Shown: positions 31,733-40,661, counted from the first letter of the stretch. The stretch is DNA of 46,148 nucleotides from Ruminococcus sp. JC304 (GCA_000285855.2 HE978651.1:1404216-1450363), one strand, 5' to 3'. A program made the numbers and translations. The notes: generated from the letters alone by a model not told the origin.

Positions 31733-33187
31733 ATGGACAAGAATGATAAATCCTGGCTGAAGCTTCTTCCGGCAGCAGCAGTTTTTGCCGCAGTTTGTAT
31801 CACCTGTTATCAGGCAGAAAAAAGCCCTGTAGAAACAGCCGCAGTCTCTGATAACAGTGTTATGTCTGTCAAAGAGATTAAGGAACTGATTCAGACAGGA
31901 ACCACAGAGAAGGCAAACACAGATGCCTCCTCCCAAAAAGAAAAAGCTTCAGCAGAAAAAAAATCAAAAAAGGCAAAGAAAACAAGTAAAATCAAAACCG
32001 GCACCAAAAAGAATGCCACTTCCGGAGCTGCCGCAAAGGGCAGTGCATCGGCAGGGGGAGCAGGAACAACCACCACACCCACCACTACAGTTCCGGCAGA
32101 TGGATATGTGGACGGCACTTATACAGGCTCTGGCACAGGCTTTGGGGGCACCGTTACCGTACAGGTCACAGTTTCCGGGCACAAGATCACAGCAATTAAT
32201 ATCCTGGATGCTTCTTCTGAGACTCCCGCATATTTTGCTAATGCCAAGGGTGTGATCAACAAAATCCTGTCAGGACAGACTCCAAATGTGGATGCTGTCA
32301 GCGGAGCTACCTACTCCTCAAACGGAATTATCCAGGCAGTGCAGAATGCTCTGTCTCAGGCAATTCCCTCAGGAAATCAGGCTGGGGTCACTCCCACACC
32401 TACATCTACGCCAACTCCAAAGCCCACCAAAAAACCGGTTCCAACTCCAAAACCAGGGGAAGAGCAAATTTATAAGGACGGCACCTACACAGGTACAGGC
32501 AAAGGCTACAGCGGAACCATCACTTTGACTGCAAAGATCAAGAAAGGAGTAATCACTTCCCTGAAGGTGGAAAATACAGATACGCCTGCATTCTTTCAAA
32601 AGGCCTGGGATAGGTTGGAGGAAGAAATTCTGGAAAAACAGGCAGCAGAAGGCATTGACACGGTCAGCGGAGCTACTTACTCTTCCAAGGGAATCCTGGA
32701 GGCTTTCAGAGATATCCTGAAGCAGGCCAAAAAGGGAGAAGCAAAGCCAACAGTCACACCGGAAATAACTCCTACACCTACAGCAGCTCCAACGCCTACG
32801 GCGACCCCGGCACCTACAGTAACTCCCACTCCGGAGGCAAGCCTGACGCCGGAGCCAAGTCCTGCACCGGAAGCAAGCCCCACACCGGAACCAACCGCAG
32901 TACCGGAGCCTGAGGGCAGATACATAGACGGAATCTATACGGCATCCAGCTATGGCTACGAGGGAATGGTCAATGTTACGGTCACCATTTCGGGAGGACA
33001 GATTGTTTCCATAGAGCAGAGCAACGGGGATTCCCCGGAATATTTTGATTATGCCTGGAATACCATCCTGCCTCAGGTAACTGCAAATCAGTCCACTGAG
33101 GGAATCGATGCTGCATCCGGAGCCACCTATTCCTCAGAAGGAATTCTGAATGCAATCCGTAAGGCCCTTGCACAGGCTGCCAGATAG
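31733..33187 (+). CDS. Secreted protein with three FMN-binding domains
   Basis: The 484-residue protein has an N-terminal membrane anchor (WLKLLPAAAVFAAVCITCY), a Lys/Ala-rich spacer, and three FMN-binding domains joined by Pro/Thr-rich linkers. Each has a DGTYTGxGxGF/Y start and an SGATYSS flavinylation motif; the target threonines are T193, T315 and T465. ApbE from the same locus should load three FMN groups, forming a flavin wire outside the membrane. It follows the Tp47-like gene by three bases and has no clear ribosome site, so translation is likely coupled. The linkers (TPTPTSTPTPKPT-like) would span the cell wall. Confidence 0.88.
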   Translation: MDKNDKSWLKLLPAAAVFAAVCITCYQAEKSPVETAAVSDNSVMSVKEIKELIQTGTTEKANTDASSQKEKASAEKKSKKAKKTSKIKTGTKKNATSGAAAKGSASAGGAGTTTTPTTTVPADGYVDGTYTGSGTGFGGTVTVQVTVSGHKITAINILDASSETPAYFANAKGVINKILSGQTPNVDAVSGATYSSNGIIQAVQNALSQAIPSGNQAGVTPTPTSTPTPKPTKKPVPTPKPGEEQIYKDGTYTGTGKGYSGTITLTAKIKKGVITSLKVENTDTPAFFQKAWDRLEEEILEKQAAEGIDTVSGATYSSKGILEAFRDILKQAKKGEAKPTVTPEITPTPTAAPTPTATPAPTVTPTPEASLTPEPSPAPEASPTPEPTAVPEPEGRYIDGIYTASSYGYEGMVNVTVTISGGQIVSIEQSNGDSPEYFDYAWNTILPQVTANQSTEGIDAASGATYSSEGILNAIRKALAQAAR

Positions 33188-33200
33188 GAGGAACTTTACG

Positions 33201-33461
33201 ATGATAAAAACAACAGTACAGGTAGAGGGAATGATGTGTGGAATGTGCGAATCCCATGTAAATGATGCAGTGCGGAAGGCCTGCCAGGTGGAAAAAGTCA
33301 CATCCTCCCATGGAAAGGGAGAAACCGTGATCCTCTCCCAACAGCCCCTTGAAGAAGCTGCACTAAAGGCTGCCATTAATGCAACCGGCTATGAGGTAAA
33401 AGGGATTACATCAGAACCATATGAAAAAAAGAAAGGGATTTTTTCCTTTCTACATAAGTGA
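33201..33461 (+). CDS. HMA-domain protein ending the flavin locus
   Basis: The 86-residue protein is a heavy-metal-associated domain with GMMCGMCESHVNDAV, so its metal pair is CGMC. A basic KKKGIFSFLHK tail follows the fold. ATG 33201 lies nine bases after AGGAGG, 13 bases after the three-FMN gene, and a terminator follows. A cytoplasmic metal carrier at the end of a flavin operon is unusual and supports a link of the locus to metal handling. Confidence 0.82.
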   Translation: MIKTTVQVEGMMCGMCESHVNDAVRKACQVEKVTSSHGKGETVILSQQPLEEAALKAAINATGYEVKGITSEPYEKKKGIFSFLHK

Positions 33462-33467
33462 TTTCAG

Positions 33468-33494
33468 GAAGCAGGGGTTACCCCTGCTTCTTTT
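33468..33494 (+). terminator. Terminator of the flavin locus
   Basis: GAAGCAGGGG (33468-33477) and CCCCTGCTTC (33481-33490) form a perfect ten-base stem with loop TTA, followed by four T. It is the clear end of the operon. Confidence 0.92.
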
Positions 33495-33562
33495 AACCTC
33501 GTGCCTTTGCGAAAAGCCTCGAAGAATGTCGACAAGTTTACGGACAAATTTGGGAAATGCGG

Positions 33563-33591
33563 TTGTGAAAAATGTCAAATTATGGTAGACT
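33563..33591 (+). promoter_or_regulatory. Candidate promoter of the M56 peptidase pair
   Basis: TTGTGA (33563-33568) and TAGACT (33586-33591) are 17 bases apart. No BlaI/MecI-type TACA...TGTA operator is seen around it. Confidence 0.45.
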
Positions 33592-33628
33592 AAGTGCAGT
33601 TCATAAATCAGGAGATATAAAGATATAA

Positions 33629-34036
33629 ATGAAGAAAAAAATACAGACCCTTTGTTGGGTTTTGTTTACCATATTTTCTGCGGGATGCTTATTTATTAAT
33701 TTTATCAGCGAACCGCCTGTAGATAATGTAAAAGCGTTGACAGGCTATATGATCTGTGCAGCAGCAGTTTCAGTGTTATATCCGGCAGCTATGCTGTTCC
33801 TGGGACTGAGAAACCGCTGGCTCTATGAGCAGCTGCAGAGGAAAGCCGAAGGAGAAAGAGAAGCTCTGGAAAGCCTTTCCCCCACATCCCTTAAAAGGGA
33901 AAATATACAGAGACATCCTTTTGCCCACAAAGTTGTGCCTACGGACTTGTCTATGCTGGTCAGTGCTCTGAACTCTGATCAGAAGCTTACAGAGGAGGAG
34001 AAGGACTCCCTGATCAAATACATTAAAGAGAAATGA
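33629..34036 (+). CDS. Two-helix membrane protein of unknown function
   Basis: I do not recognise this 135-residue protein. It has two membrane segments (about residues 8-24 and 38-60), then a charged cytoplasmic-looking helix and a C-terminal SALNSDQKLTEEEKDSLIKYIKEK. It occupies the place usually held by a BlaI/MecI repressor before a BlaR1-like gene, but it has no winged helix. AGGAG lies 14 bases before the ATG, which is wide. Its stop overlaps two in-frame ATG codons of the next frame. Confidence 0.65.
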   Translation: MKKKIQTLCWVLFTIFSAGCLFINFISEPPVDNVKALTGYMICAAAVSVLYPAAMLFLGLRNRWLYEQLQRKAEGEREALESLSPTSLKRENIQRHPFAHKVVPTDLSMLVSALNSDQKLTEEEKDSLIKYIKEK

Positions 34037-34047
34037 TGTGAACTGTT

Positions 34048-35319
34048 TTGGATTTGCTTGTATGTATGTCAATTGCAGGAAGCATTCCTGTATTGCTTTG
34101 TTTTTTATTATTTCTGATCCAGAGGGATTCCTACAATTTCCTTTGGGGCAGGAAATTGTTGCTGACCGGAGTGTTCTTTTTTCTGGTTCCGGTACAGCTG
34201 ATGAGATTTCTCTTACCTATGAATATTCTGCCGGAACCTGTTTTCAGCGAAGAGACACAGCTTTATCTGTCCCATTCCATGGATTTCCTGCCTGGACATG
34301 GGGATGAGTATGTGTGGTTCCCCAGATGGATTTCAGTTATCATTCTGCTGTGGGCAGGCATTGTAATCCTCTTTGCCCTGTATCAATTTATAAAATATCG
34401 TAAAATCGTTAGAAAAATTAATCGATCCGTTTTCTACTATGTAGATGAGCCGAAAATGGAGCTGGTCTACTATGTTGTGCCTGATGGAAGTTGCGGTCCC
34501 TGTACAGTGGGATTCTTCCGGCAGAAAATCATAATACCTGAAAGCTTTACAGAGCTTGAGAATTTTTCTATGGTGTATCAGCACGAATATACCCATCTGA
34601 AAAATCGTGACAATCTGGTAAAGCTTTTATGCCTGATCGTTCTTTGCATCCATTGGATGAATCCGGCGGCATATCTGTTGCTGTTCCTTTATCGGATCAC
34701 TGCAGAAGCTGTCTGTGATGATGCAGCAGTGCTTGGCTATTCAAAGGATATAGTGAAAACCTATGCCATGCTGCTGGTAACTACGACCCCAGTCCGGGAG
34801 AAACTTCCGGTTGTATGGAAAAATAACTTTTCCAGTGAGGGAAAAATGATCAAGAGGAGGATCAACTACATGATGAAGAAAAGAAAAAACGGATGGATGA
34901 GAAAAGGAATTATTGCAATGGTATCTGCATTGACTATTGCAGCAAGCGCAGGGACGGTGTTGGCGTATGAGCCAATGCAGTGGTCGGATGGAAGCGTTGG
35001 AGAGAGTATTGTATTAGATGAGTCAGATATGAGTAATTTTGATTTTTTGAGTGGCGAATTAAATGATATAGACTTTTCGAAAACAGATACTGTTTTTGTT
35101 ACTGAAAATGGAATTCAAATACCAATAATGGATAATGATTCATCTAGAGTATTGTGTAAACATAATATGGTTAATGGATATTTACATAATCATACAAGCA
35201 ATAGTTCTGGCGGATGTACAGTAAAGACATATACATGTCAACGTTGTACAAGATGTGGCTATTTAGCTAATGCTAAGTATTATTCAACAACAAATTATGC
35301 GAAGTGTCCACATAAATAA
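34048..35319 (+). CDS. BlaR1/MecR1-like M56 family membrane metallopeptidase
   Basis: The protein has three or four N-terminal membrane segments, then the M56 zinc motif HEYTHLKNRD (H179, E180, H183), a second zinc region ITAEAVCDDAAVLGY, and a last membrane segment (GIIAMVSALTIAASAGTVLA). BlaR1 relatives cut a repressor on sensing a signal. The C-terminal sensor here is not penicillin-binding; it is a short tail ending in CTVKTYTCQRCTRCG...KCPHK with possible zinc cysteines. The tail DNA from about 34,990 is AT-richer than the rest. TTG 34048 or ATG 34066 are possible starts; ATG-ATG at 34033 is cut off by TGA at 34039. Confidence 0.78.
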   Translation: MDLLVCMSIAGSIPVLLCFLLFLIQRDSYNFLWGRKLLLTGVFFFLVPVQLMRFLLPMNILPEPVFSEETQLYLSHSMDFLPGHGDEYVWFPRWISVIILLWAGIVILFALYQFIKYRKIVRKINRSVFYYVDEPKMELVYYVVPDGSCGPCTVGFFRQKIIIPESFTELENFSMVYQHEYTHLKNRDNLVKLLCLIVLCIHWMNPAAYLLLFLYRITAEAVCDDAAVLGYSKDIVKTYAMLLVTTTPVREKLPVVWKNNFSSEGKMIKRRINYMMKKRKNGWMRKGIIAMVSALTIAASAGTVLAYEPMQWSDGSVGESIVLDESDMSNFDFLSGELNDIDFSKTDTVFVTENGIQIPIMDNDSSRVLCKHNMVNGYLHNHTSNSSGGCTVKTYTCQRCTRCGYLANAKYYSTTNYAKCPHK

Positions 35320-35408
35320 TTTAATAAATATTGTGAAAAGTTACCTTCTTAAATATAAAGTATGCTCATGAAAGAAAAATACAGAATGAGCAATTGTAGA
35401 CCAAATCA

Positions 35409-35452
35409 ATATCGCCTCTATTTCACGTACATGAAAAGAGGCGATATTTTTT
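35409..35452 (+). terminator. Terminator after the M56 peptidase gene
   Basis: ATATCGCCTCT (35409-35419) and AGAGGCGATAT (35437-35447) pair perfectly, with a further TTTCA/TGAAA inner stem, followed by six T. It may also serve the opposed gene. Confidence 0.9.
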
Positions 35453-35518
35453 GAATACATTTATTTTTCTTTTCTTAAAAATTTCCTATATCACACAATA
35501 CGATTCACAAATTCTCCA

Positions 35519-37342
35519 TTATTTTTCGACAATAACAACATCCCCTTCACCTTCCATCTCCAAATCCCCCCAACAAACCGGTTCAATAGTCTGTTCCATG
35601 AGCCTGATTGCCAGGTCTCTGGCGTTTTCCCCCAGGAGGGTGCTATTGGGCAGCTTGGCGGCCAGCTCTTCAGTGATGGAGCTCAGGCCTTCCAAGATCA
35701 TTCCTTTGCCTGGAGTTTCTTTCCACCGAAGTTCAATTTCCTTCTCATTGTGGAAAAACACAGACAAAAGCCGTTTCACGCATTCCTCCACAAAGGTGAT
35801 CTCCAGTTTCAGTACAGGGATCTGGTTTTCATTTCTGGTGAATTCTCCCAGTGTGCGTACAAGATAATTTTCTCCGTGCATGGAAACTGTGCCCAGGGCA
35901 GCCTGGCGGAAGCCTACAGGCAGAGTATGGATCTCTTCCCCTTCCAGAAAGGACACAGAGAAAATTCCGGATTCACAGGAGAAAGAAATCTTCCGGATGC
36001 CCTCTGTCATATTATTATGGAAGACCTGCATAAACAGCGGAAACAGGCCAATGCTCTGCTGGCGCATTTCATAGGTCCGGCCATGGAGCTCCTGCCTGAA
36101 TTTTTCGAAGAAAGCAGGAGAGTGGGATTTTTCACAACAGCTGTTATTTCTGCGCAGCTGACGTTTTTTCCAGCCGCCACGCAGGATAGGGCGGGTCAGC
36201 TCCATTCCCTGCTCCAGTTCTCCGCATAACCGCTTCAGCAGCAGGGCAGCAGCCGGGTTCTCAGGAAGTGTATCAGCAGGAGTGTATTCCGGCGGAAAAT
36301 ATTTCCGGATGATATTTAGCATAATGCAGTCCTGGAATAATTCATTATTTCCTGCATTTGTCACCAGGACCATATCCATATCCGGATAGATTACCACATT
36401 CTGTCCCAGCATTCCGTTGAATTCGAAGCTTCCGGGACGTTGCTCCATCCACAGCTGGTAACCATAACCATAGGTATTATCAGGGGTTTCCCAACGCTTT
36501 TGGGTGGAAGCCTCCACCCAGCTTTCCGGAATGATCTGTTCACCCTTCCATTTTCCCTTCTGGAGATAAAGCTGTCCAAGCTTGGCCATATCCTCTGCAC
36601 AGAGGAAAAGCCCCCAGCCGCCCTTTGTGATCCCTGCAGGACAGGTTTCCCAGAAATACTTTGTAATTCCCAGAGGCTGAAAAAGCCGTGGCTTCAGATA
36701 TTCGGTCAAAGTTTCCCCTGTGCGTTTTGTGATAATGGCAGACAGCATATAGGTGTTCAGGCTGTTGTACTGAAAAATCTGGCCGGTAGTTCCGTTTACT
36801 GTAGAATTCAGATAACTGGCTACCCAGTCATTTCCGGATACAATACCGGATTCGTTAAAGGTGATCCCACTGGACATGGTCAGGAGATTTTCCACTGTGA
36901 TCACAGGCCGGAAAATTTTCAGCAGAGAATTGACCTTATCAGGAAAAATATCATAAATATTTTCATCCAGGCGAAGCTTCCCCTCCTCAATCAGCAGTCC
37001 TACAGCCATTCCGGTGATGCTTTTGCACATAGAATGAGTAATGTGCCACATGCCTCCGGGATAAGGCGCAAAATTACATTCGCAGATCACCTTTCCGTGG
37101 CGGAGAGCCATGAAGTGATGCATTTCCGTGCCCTCTGCATGATACAGTTCCCGGATTAGGGCTGTAAGATACTCAGAGGAAATTCCCTGGCTCTCCGGAG
37201 TCGCCCGCTCAAAGGGCTGTTCATAAGGGGCATCAAAAGGAAAGTCCTGTTTCTGAGGAAAATAATCCACACGCCCGCTTCCTGTCTTGCCCAGAATAAT
37301 ATTAAAAATTAATTCTGCAACTGCAATCTGTTCCTTGCTCAT
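35519..37342 (-). CDS. Serine hydrolase of the beta-lactamase class C family
   Basis: The 607-residue protein has a class C beta-lactamase-like domain in its first two thirds: the SxxK motif S-M-C-K in ITHSMCKSITGMAVG, a Tyr motif in FQYNSLNTYMLSAI, and GWGLFLCAEDMAKLGQLYL. The C-terminal 230 residues form another, beta-rich domain I cannot name. No signal peptide is seen, so the enzyme is probably cytoplasmic; esterase or peptidase action is more likely than antibiotic resistance. ATG 37342 is chosen over an upstream start because AGGAGGG lies five bases before it. Confidence 0.85.
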   Translation of the reverse strand: MSKEQIAVAELIFNIILGKTGSGRVDYFPQKQDFPFDAPYEQPFERATPESQGISSEYLTALIRELYHAEGTEMHHFMALRHGKVICECNFAPYPGGMWHITHSMCKSITGMAVGLLIEEGKLRLDENIYDIFPDKVNSLLKIFRPVITVENLLTMSSGITFNESGIVSGNDWVASYLNSTVNGTTGQIFQYNSLNTYMLSAIITKRTGETLTEYLKPRLFQPLGITKYFWETCPAGITKGGWGLFLCAEDMAKLGQLYLQKGKWKGEQIIPESWVEASTQKRWETPDNTYGYGYQLWMEQRPGSFEFNGMLGQNVVIYPDMDMVLVTNAGNNELFQDCIMLNIIRKYFPPEYTPADTLPENPAAALLLKRLCGELEQGMELTRPILRGGWKKRQLRRNNSCCEKSHSPAFFEKFRQELHGRTYEMRQQSIGLFPLFMQVFHNNMTEGIRKISFSCESGIFSVSFLEGEEIHTLPVGFRQAALGTVSMHGENYLVRTLGEFTRNENQIPVLKLEITFVEECVKRLLSVFFHNEKEIELRWKETPGKGMILEGLSSITEELAAKLPNSTLLGENARDLAIRLMEQTIEPVCWGDLEMEGEGDVVIVEK

Positions 37343-37587
37343 AGTGTCCCTCCTGTATAAAATCAAATAGACAAAAGTATCCGGCACATTAGTTTTGTTC
37401 TAAATTATACCCTTATAAAATAATAAATGCAAACACATTATAAACATATCTATGCTTATAATTGTTTGCATTTATCTCTTTTGTAATGAGTAAAATCAGT
37501 CCGCTTTCTTAATCAGTCTTTTTTCTCTGGAGTCTGTGTGAATGATTTCTCAAACACGCTCTAAGCCCTGGGTCTGGAAGAGAGCAG

Positions 37588-38967
37588 TTATCTTTCCTCA
37601 AATGGTATAAAGTCCGTATGTTCTCCTACATATTTATAAGCAGGACGGATGATCTTGTTGGCGCTTATAAGCTCCTCAAGTCTGTGGGCACTCCAGCCAG
37701 GCATACGTGCAATGGCAAAAATCGGTGTAAACAGTTCCTGAGGGATTCCCAGCATACTGTAAACAAAGCCACTGTAGAAGTCTACATTTGCGCACACATT
37801 TTTAAATATCTTTCTGTGTTCCATAATAAGTTTGCCTGCCAGCCCCTCAACTCTGTTGTAAAGCTCAAACTCCTCGGTCATGCCCTTTTCATCAGCCAAA
37901 GCCTTGGCAAAACGCTTCAGGATCACTTCACGGGGGTCAGAGAGAGTATAGACTGCATGACCCATACCATAGATCAGTCCTGCATGGTCAAAGGCTTCTT
38001 TATTCAGAATCTTCTGAAGATAATCAACCAGCTCATCCTCATTCTCCCAGTCCTGTACGTGAGCCTTCAGGTCAGCAAACATATTCTGGACCTTCAGGTT
38101 GGCACCACCGTGACGGGGACCCTTCAGGGAGCCAATGGAAGCAGCTGTGGAAGAGTAGGTATCCGTACCTGAGGAGGTTACCACATGAGTAGTAAAGGTG
38201 GAGTTATTACCACCGCCATGCTCAGCATGGAGAATCAGTGCAATATCCAGAACCTTAGCCTCCAGCTCTGTATACTGGCCATTCGGACGCAGCATCAGCA
38301 GAATATTCTCAGCCAGAGAAAGACCTCTCTGTGGATTGCGGATAAACAGAGTCTCATCCTTACGGAAATGACGGTATGCATGATAGGAATAAACAGCAAT
38401 CTCAGGAAGCTTGGCAATCAGCTCCAGAGACTGACGCAGTACATTTTCAGGAGAAATATCCTCCGGATTGTCATCATAGGTGTACAGAGCCAGTACACAG
38501 CGCTGCATGGCATTCATAATATTGGCATTGGTACCCTTCATAACCACGTCACGGACAAAACGACCGCCCAGCTCCTCCATGTTTCCCATAACATCGAAAA
38601 ATCTGGCCAGCTCATCCCTGTTGGGAAGCTTGCCGAAGATCAGCAGATAAATAACCTCTTCAAAGCCATAACGTCTGCCGTTCAGACCATTGATAATATC
38701 CTGTACATTGATGCCCTGGTAAAAAAGCTGTCCGTCTGCAGGAATCCGGCGTCCATTGACCAGCTTATAACCATTTACATCAGAAATTTCAGTCAGACCG
38801 GTAAGAACACCCTTACCTGCAGAATCACGGAGACCTCTTTTTACATCGTATTCTACATATAAATTAGGATCAATATGATGATTTCCCAAAAGCTCATGCT
38901 CAAAGAATCTCATCTTGTCCCTAAGCTGCCTGGAATCCTCCAGACTCATCATTTCATGCTTTTCCAT
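37588..38967 (-). CDS. gltA: Citrate synthase
   Basis: Citrate synthase condenses acetyl-CoA with oxaloacetate. The 459-residue protein has the conserved HAEHGGGNNSTFTTHVV, the catalytic His segment GMGHAVYTLSDPR, and the substrate region NVDFYSGFVYSMLGI. It matches the citrate/2-methylcitrate synthase family of Clostridia. ATG 38967 is taken because AGGGGAG lies about six bases before it; an ATG five codons up lacks a site. Neighbours give no TCA context, so it probably serves glutamate synthesis. Confidence 0.92.
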   Translation of the reverse strand: MEKHEMMSLEDSRQLRDKMRFFEHELLGNHHIDPNLYVEYDVKRGLRDSAGKGVLTGLTEISDVNGYKLVNGRRIPADGQLFYQGINVQDIINGLNGRRYGFEEVIYLLIFGKLPNRDELARFFDVMGNMEELGGRFVRDVVMKGTNANIMNAMQRCVLALYTYDDNPEDISPENVLRQSLELIAKLPEIAVYSYHAYRHFRKDETLFIRNPQRGLSLAENILLMLRPNGQYTELEAKVLDIALILHAEHGGGNNSTFTTHVVTSSGTDTYSSTAASIGSLKGPRHGGANLKVQNMFADLKAHVQDWENEDELVDYLQKILNKEAFDHAGLIYGMGHAVYTLSDPREVILKRFAKALADEKGMTEEFELYNRVEGLAGKLIMEHRKIFKNVCANVDFYSGFVYSMLGIPQELFTPIFAIARMPGWSAHRLEELISANKIIRPAYKYVGEHTDFIPFEER

Positions 38968-39235
38968 AATATCTCCCCTCATATATGTATATATTCTTAA
39001 TCTAACATTTTACCGTAACGCAGTGAGAAAGGCAATAGAACAATTGTATTTTTTTAAATACAATTTCAATCAAATCAAGTAAGTTTTCCTCTTTTATAAA
39101 GATAATTCACAGGTTTCGTGAAATCCGGTTGAAAATGCCTGCCAATGTATATATAATTAATGTGCCAAATGGAAGATATAAATAAAGTAATTATATATTA
39201 TGATATCAAATCACAAAGGAGTGCAAAGAATTAAT

Positions 39236-39715
39236 ATGTCAGAACGTAAAATGAAACGGGTTGAGGACTCGTTGACCGAACAATCCCACTTACTGATGCC
39301 AAAATGTCTCAATGCAGCAGGTTACCTTTTCGGCGGACAGTTGCTGGCCTGGATCGATGAGACTGCAGGTATTGTAGCCAAACGCCACGCAGAGATGAAC
39401 GTAGTGACAGTAGCAGTAGACAATATGTATTTCAAAGCCGGAGCCCAGGTAAATGATACCATTGTACTGATCGGACGGCTCACACATGTAGGACGATCCT
39501 CCATGGAAGTGCGGATTGATACCTACAGAGAGGATCTGAGCGGAACCCGTACCATGATCAACCGTGCATATTTCACTATGGTGGGTACAGATGAGAAACA
39601 ACATCCGGTAGAAGTACCGGGACTGATCATTGAAGGTGTTACCCAACAGATCGAATTTGAAGCAGCGAAAAAGCGAGCCAATCTGTGGAAAGTACGCCGC
39701 CAGGAGGGATTCTGA
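39236..39715 (+). CDS. Acyl-CoA thioesterase (hotdog fold)
   Basis: The 159-residue protein has the hotdog thioesterase signature: LNAAGYLFGGQLLAWIDETAG, then TVAVDNMYFKAGAQVND, as in YciA/BACH-type acyl-CoA hydrolases of the cytoplasm. The C-terminus is basic. ATG 39236 gives the family start MSERKMKRVEDSL, though the AAAGGAG site is 13 bases away. Another in-frame start (ATG 39200) would include that ribosome site in the coding region and is less likely. Substrate chain length cannot be read. Confidence 0.87.
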   Translation: MSERKMKRVEDSLTEQSHLLMPKCLNAAGYLFGGQLLAWIDETAGIVAKRHAEMNVVTVAVDNMYFKAGAQVNDTIVLIGRLTHVGRSSMEVRIDTYREDLSGTRTMINRAYFTMVGTDEKQHPVEVPGLIIEGVTQQIEFEAAKKRANLWKVRRQEGF

Positions 39716-39732
39716 CCAGAACCTCCTGACGG
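39697..39732. other. Hairpin between convergent genes
   Basis: CCGCCAGGAGG (39697-39707) pairs with CCTCCTGACGG (39722-39732) with one weak pair. It includes the end of the thioesterase gene. There is no T-run on either strand. Confidence 0.45.
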
Positions 39733-39748
39733 ACATACATTCAGAAGC

Positions 39749-40288
39749 TTATTCCTGACCCGGATCAGAGGGGACGGTATCCTGACCGGAGAAATCTTCA
39801 GAGGTGTCATCCCCTGAGGTATCCGTGGACTCATCCGGGTAATCAATCTGATCCCCGTCACCGGTATTATCGGTAGTATCAGAATTATCATTGTTATCAG
39901 AACTGTCACTGCTGTCAGAACCATCTCCGTTATCGGAAGAATCCTGGTCCGCAGAACCATCTCCGGAGCCGTCTGTAGAACTATCTCCGGAACTATCCTG
40001 GTTATTATTATTTCCCGGATTCTCCTCGTAGGATCCGCTGTCATAATCCCAGTCAGTGCTGCCGGAATCATCATAATTGCTCTCCTGAGTATAAATAGGA
40101 AAGCCATTTTCTTCTGCCTCAGCCTGGGCTTGTGCTTCCGCCTCGGCAGCTGTTTCCGGGGCTTCTGTAAAAGTGGTCACACCCTTGGACACCTTACTGT
40201 CCTTTGGCGCAACTGCCGAAACTCCAAACATGGCCGCACACAGCAGAACGGCTGTGCCTGCAATCTGCAATTCATCTATATGTCTCAT
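39749..40288 (-). CDS. Acidic Ser/Asp-rich low-complexity protein with a membrane segment
   Basis: The 179-residue protein has one hydrophobic segment near the N-terminus (IAGTAVLLCAAMFGVSAVA), an Ala/Glu-rich stretch, and then about 110 residues rich in Asp, Ser, Gly and Asn. The tail is disordered and very acidic and may bind cations or span the wall. No domain is recognised. ATG 40288 follows GGAGG by eight bases. It may be membrane-anchored with the acidic tail outside. Confidence 0.65.
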   Translation of the reverse strand: MRHIDELQIAGTAVLLCAAMFGVSAVAPKDSKVSKGVTTFTEAPETAAEAEAQAQAEAEENGFPIYTQESNYDDSGSTDWDYDSGSYEENPGNNNNQDSSGDSSTDGSGDGSADQDSSDNGDGSDSSDSSDNNDNSDTTDNTGDGDQIDYPDESTDTSGDDTSEDFSGQDTVPSDPGQE

Positions 40289-40465
40289 AATCATTTCCTC
40301 CAAAGTAAACCTTCCCCACCATTATAGCACGGCTGAAGAAATTTGTGTATTCCTGAAATATTGAGTAATAGGAATAAGCAACACAGAATTTTTTTGGGTA
40401 GAATTTTGACAGATAATCTGCTATTATAAATGACAGATGCGTTACTGTCTGACAGGAATTATTAT

Positions 40466-40610
40466 GCTACTGTTCACTGGTAATATCCCGCGAGGTGTTT
40501 TTTGTGAGCGAAGGTCACAGAAAACCCGAGACATACCGCGCGAATTTATGCGATTAGCATAAATTCTGTGCATCACGAAGCGTGTTGCCGGGAACGGAGT
40601 GAACAGCAAC
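40466..40610 (+). repeat. Structured intergenic repeat, family A copy 2
   Basis: The element has the linkers CCGCGAGGTG, CCCGAGACATA and GAACGGAGTGAACAG of the copy at 7499-7641, the outer CTGTTCACT/AGTGAACAG stem, and hairpins at the same places (TTGTGA with TCACAG; GAATTTATGC with GCATAAATTC) built from other bases. Within the last 27 bases an A-T pair in copy 1 is G-C here. It ends 51 bases before the GH13 gene. Confidence 0.75.
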
Positions 40611-40661
40611 ATTATTATCTGTCCGGGATCATCGAAAATAAAAAACAGAGGTGTAAAATAT

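Noticed and set aside
33496-33628. BlaI/MecI operator before the M56 gene pair
   Set aside because: No TACA/TGTA dyad is present, and no BlaI gene is in the window.
35519-37342. Beta-lactam resistance gene next to a BlaR1-like gene
   Set aside because: The hydrolase is on the opposite strand, has no signal peptide and has a large extra domain, so antibiotic resistance is not supported.
37388-37405. TTAG...CTAA before the serine hydrolase gene
   Set aside because: The spacer is seven bases, not six, and the gene has no clear tie to iron.
39061-39095. Third copy of the family B element
   Set aside because: Only AATCAAGTAAGT matches; the other blocks and stems are missing.
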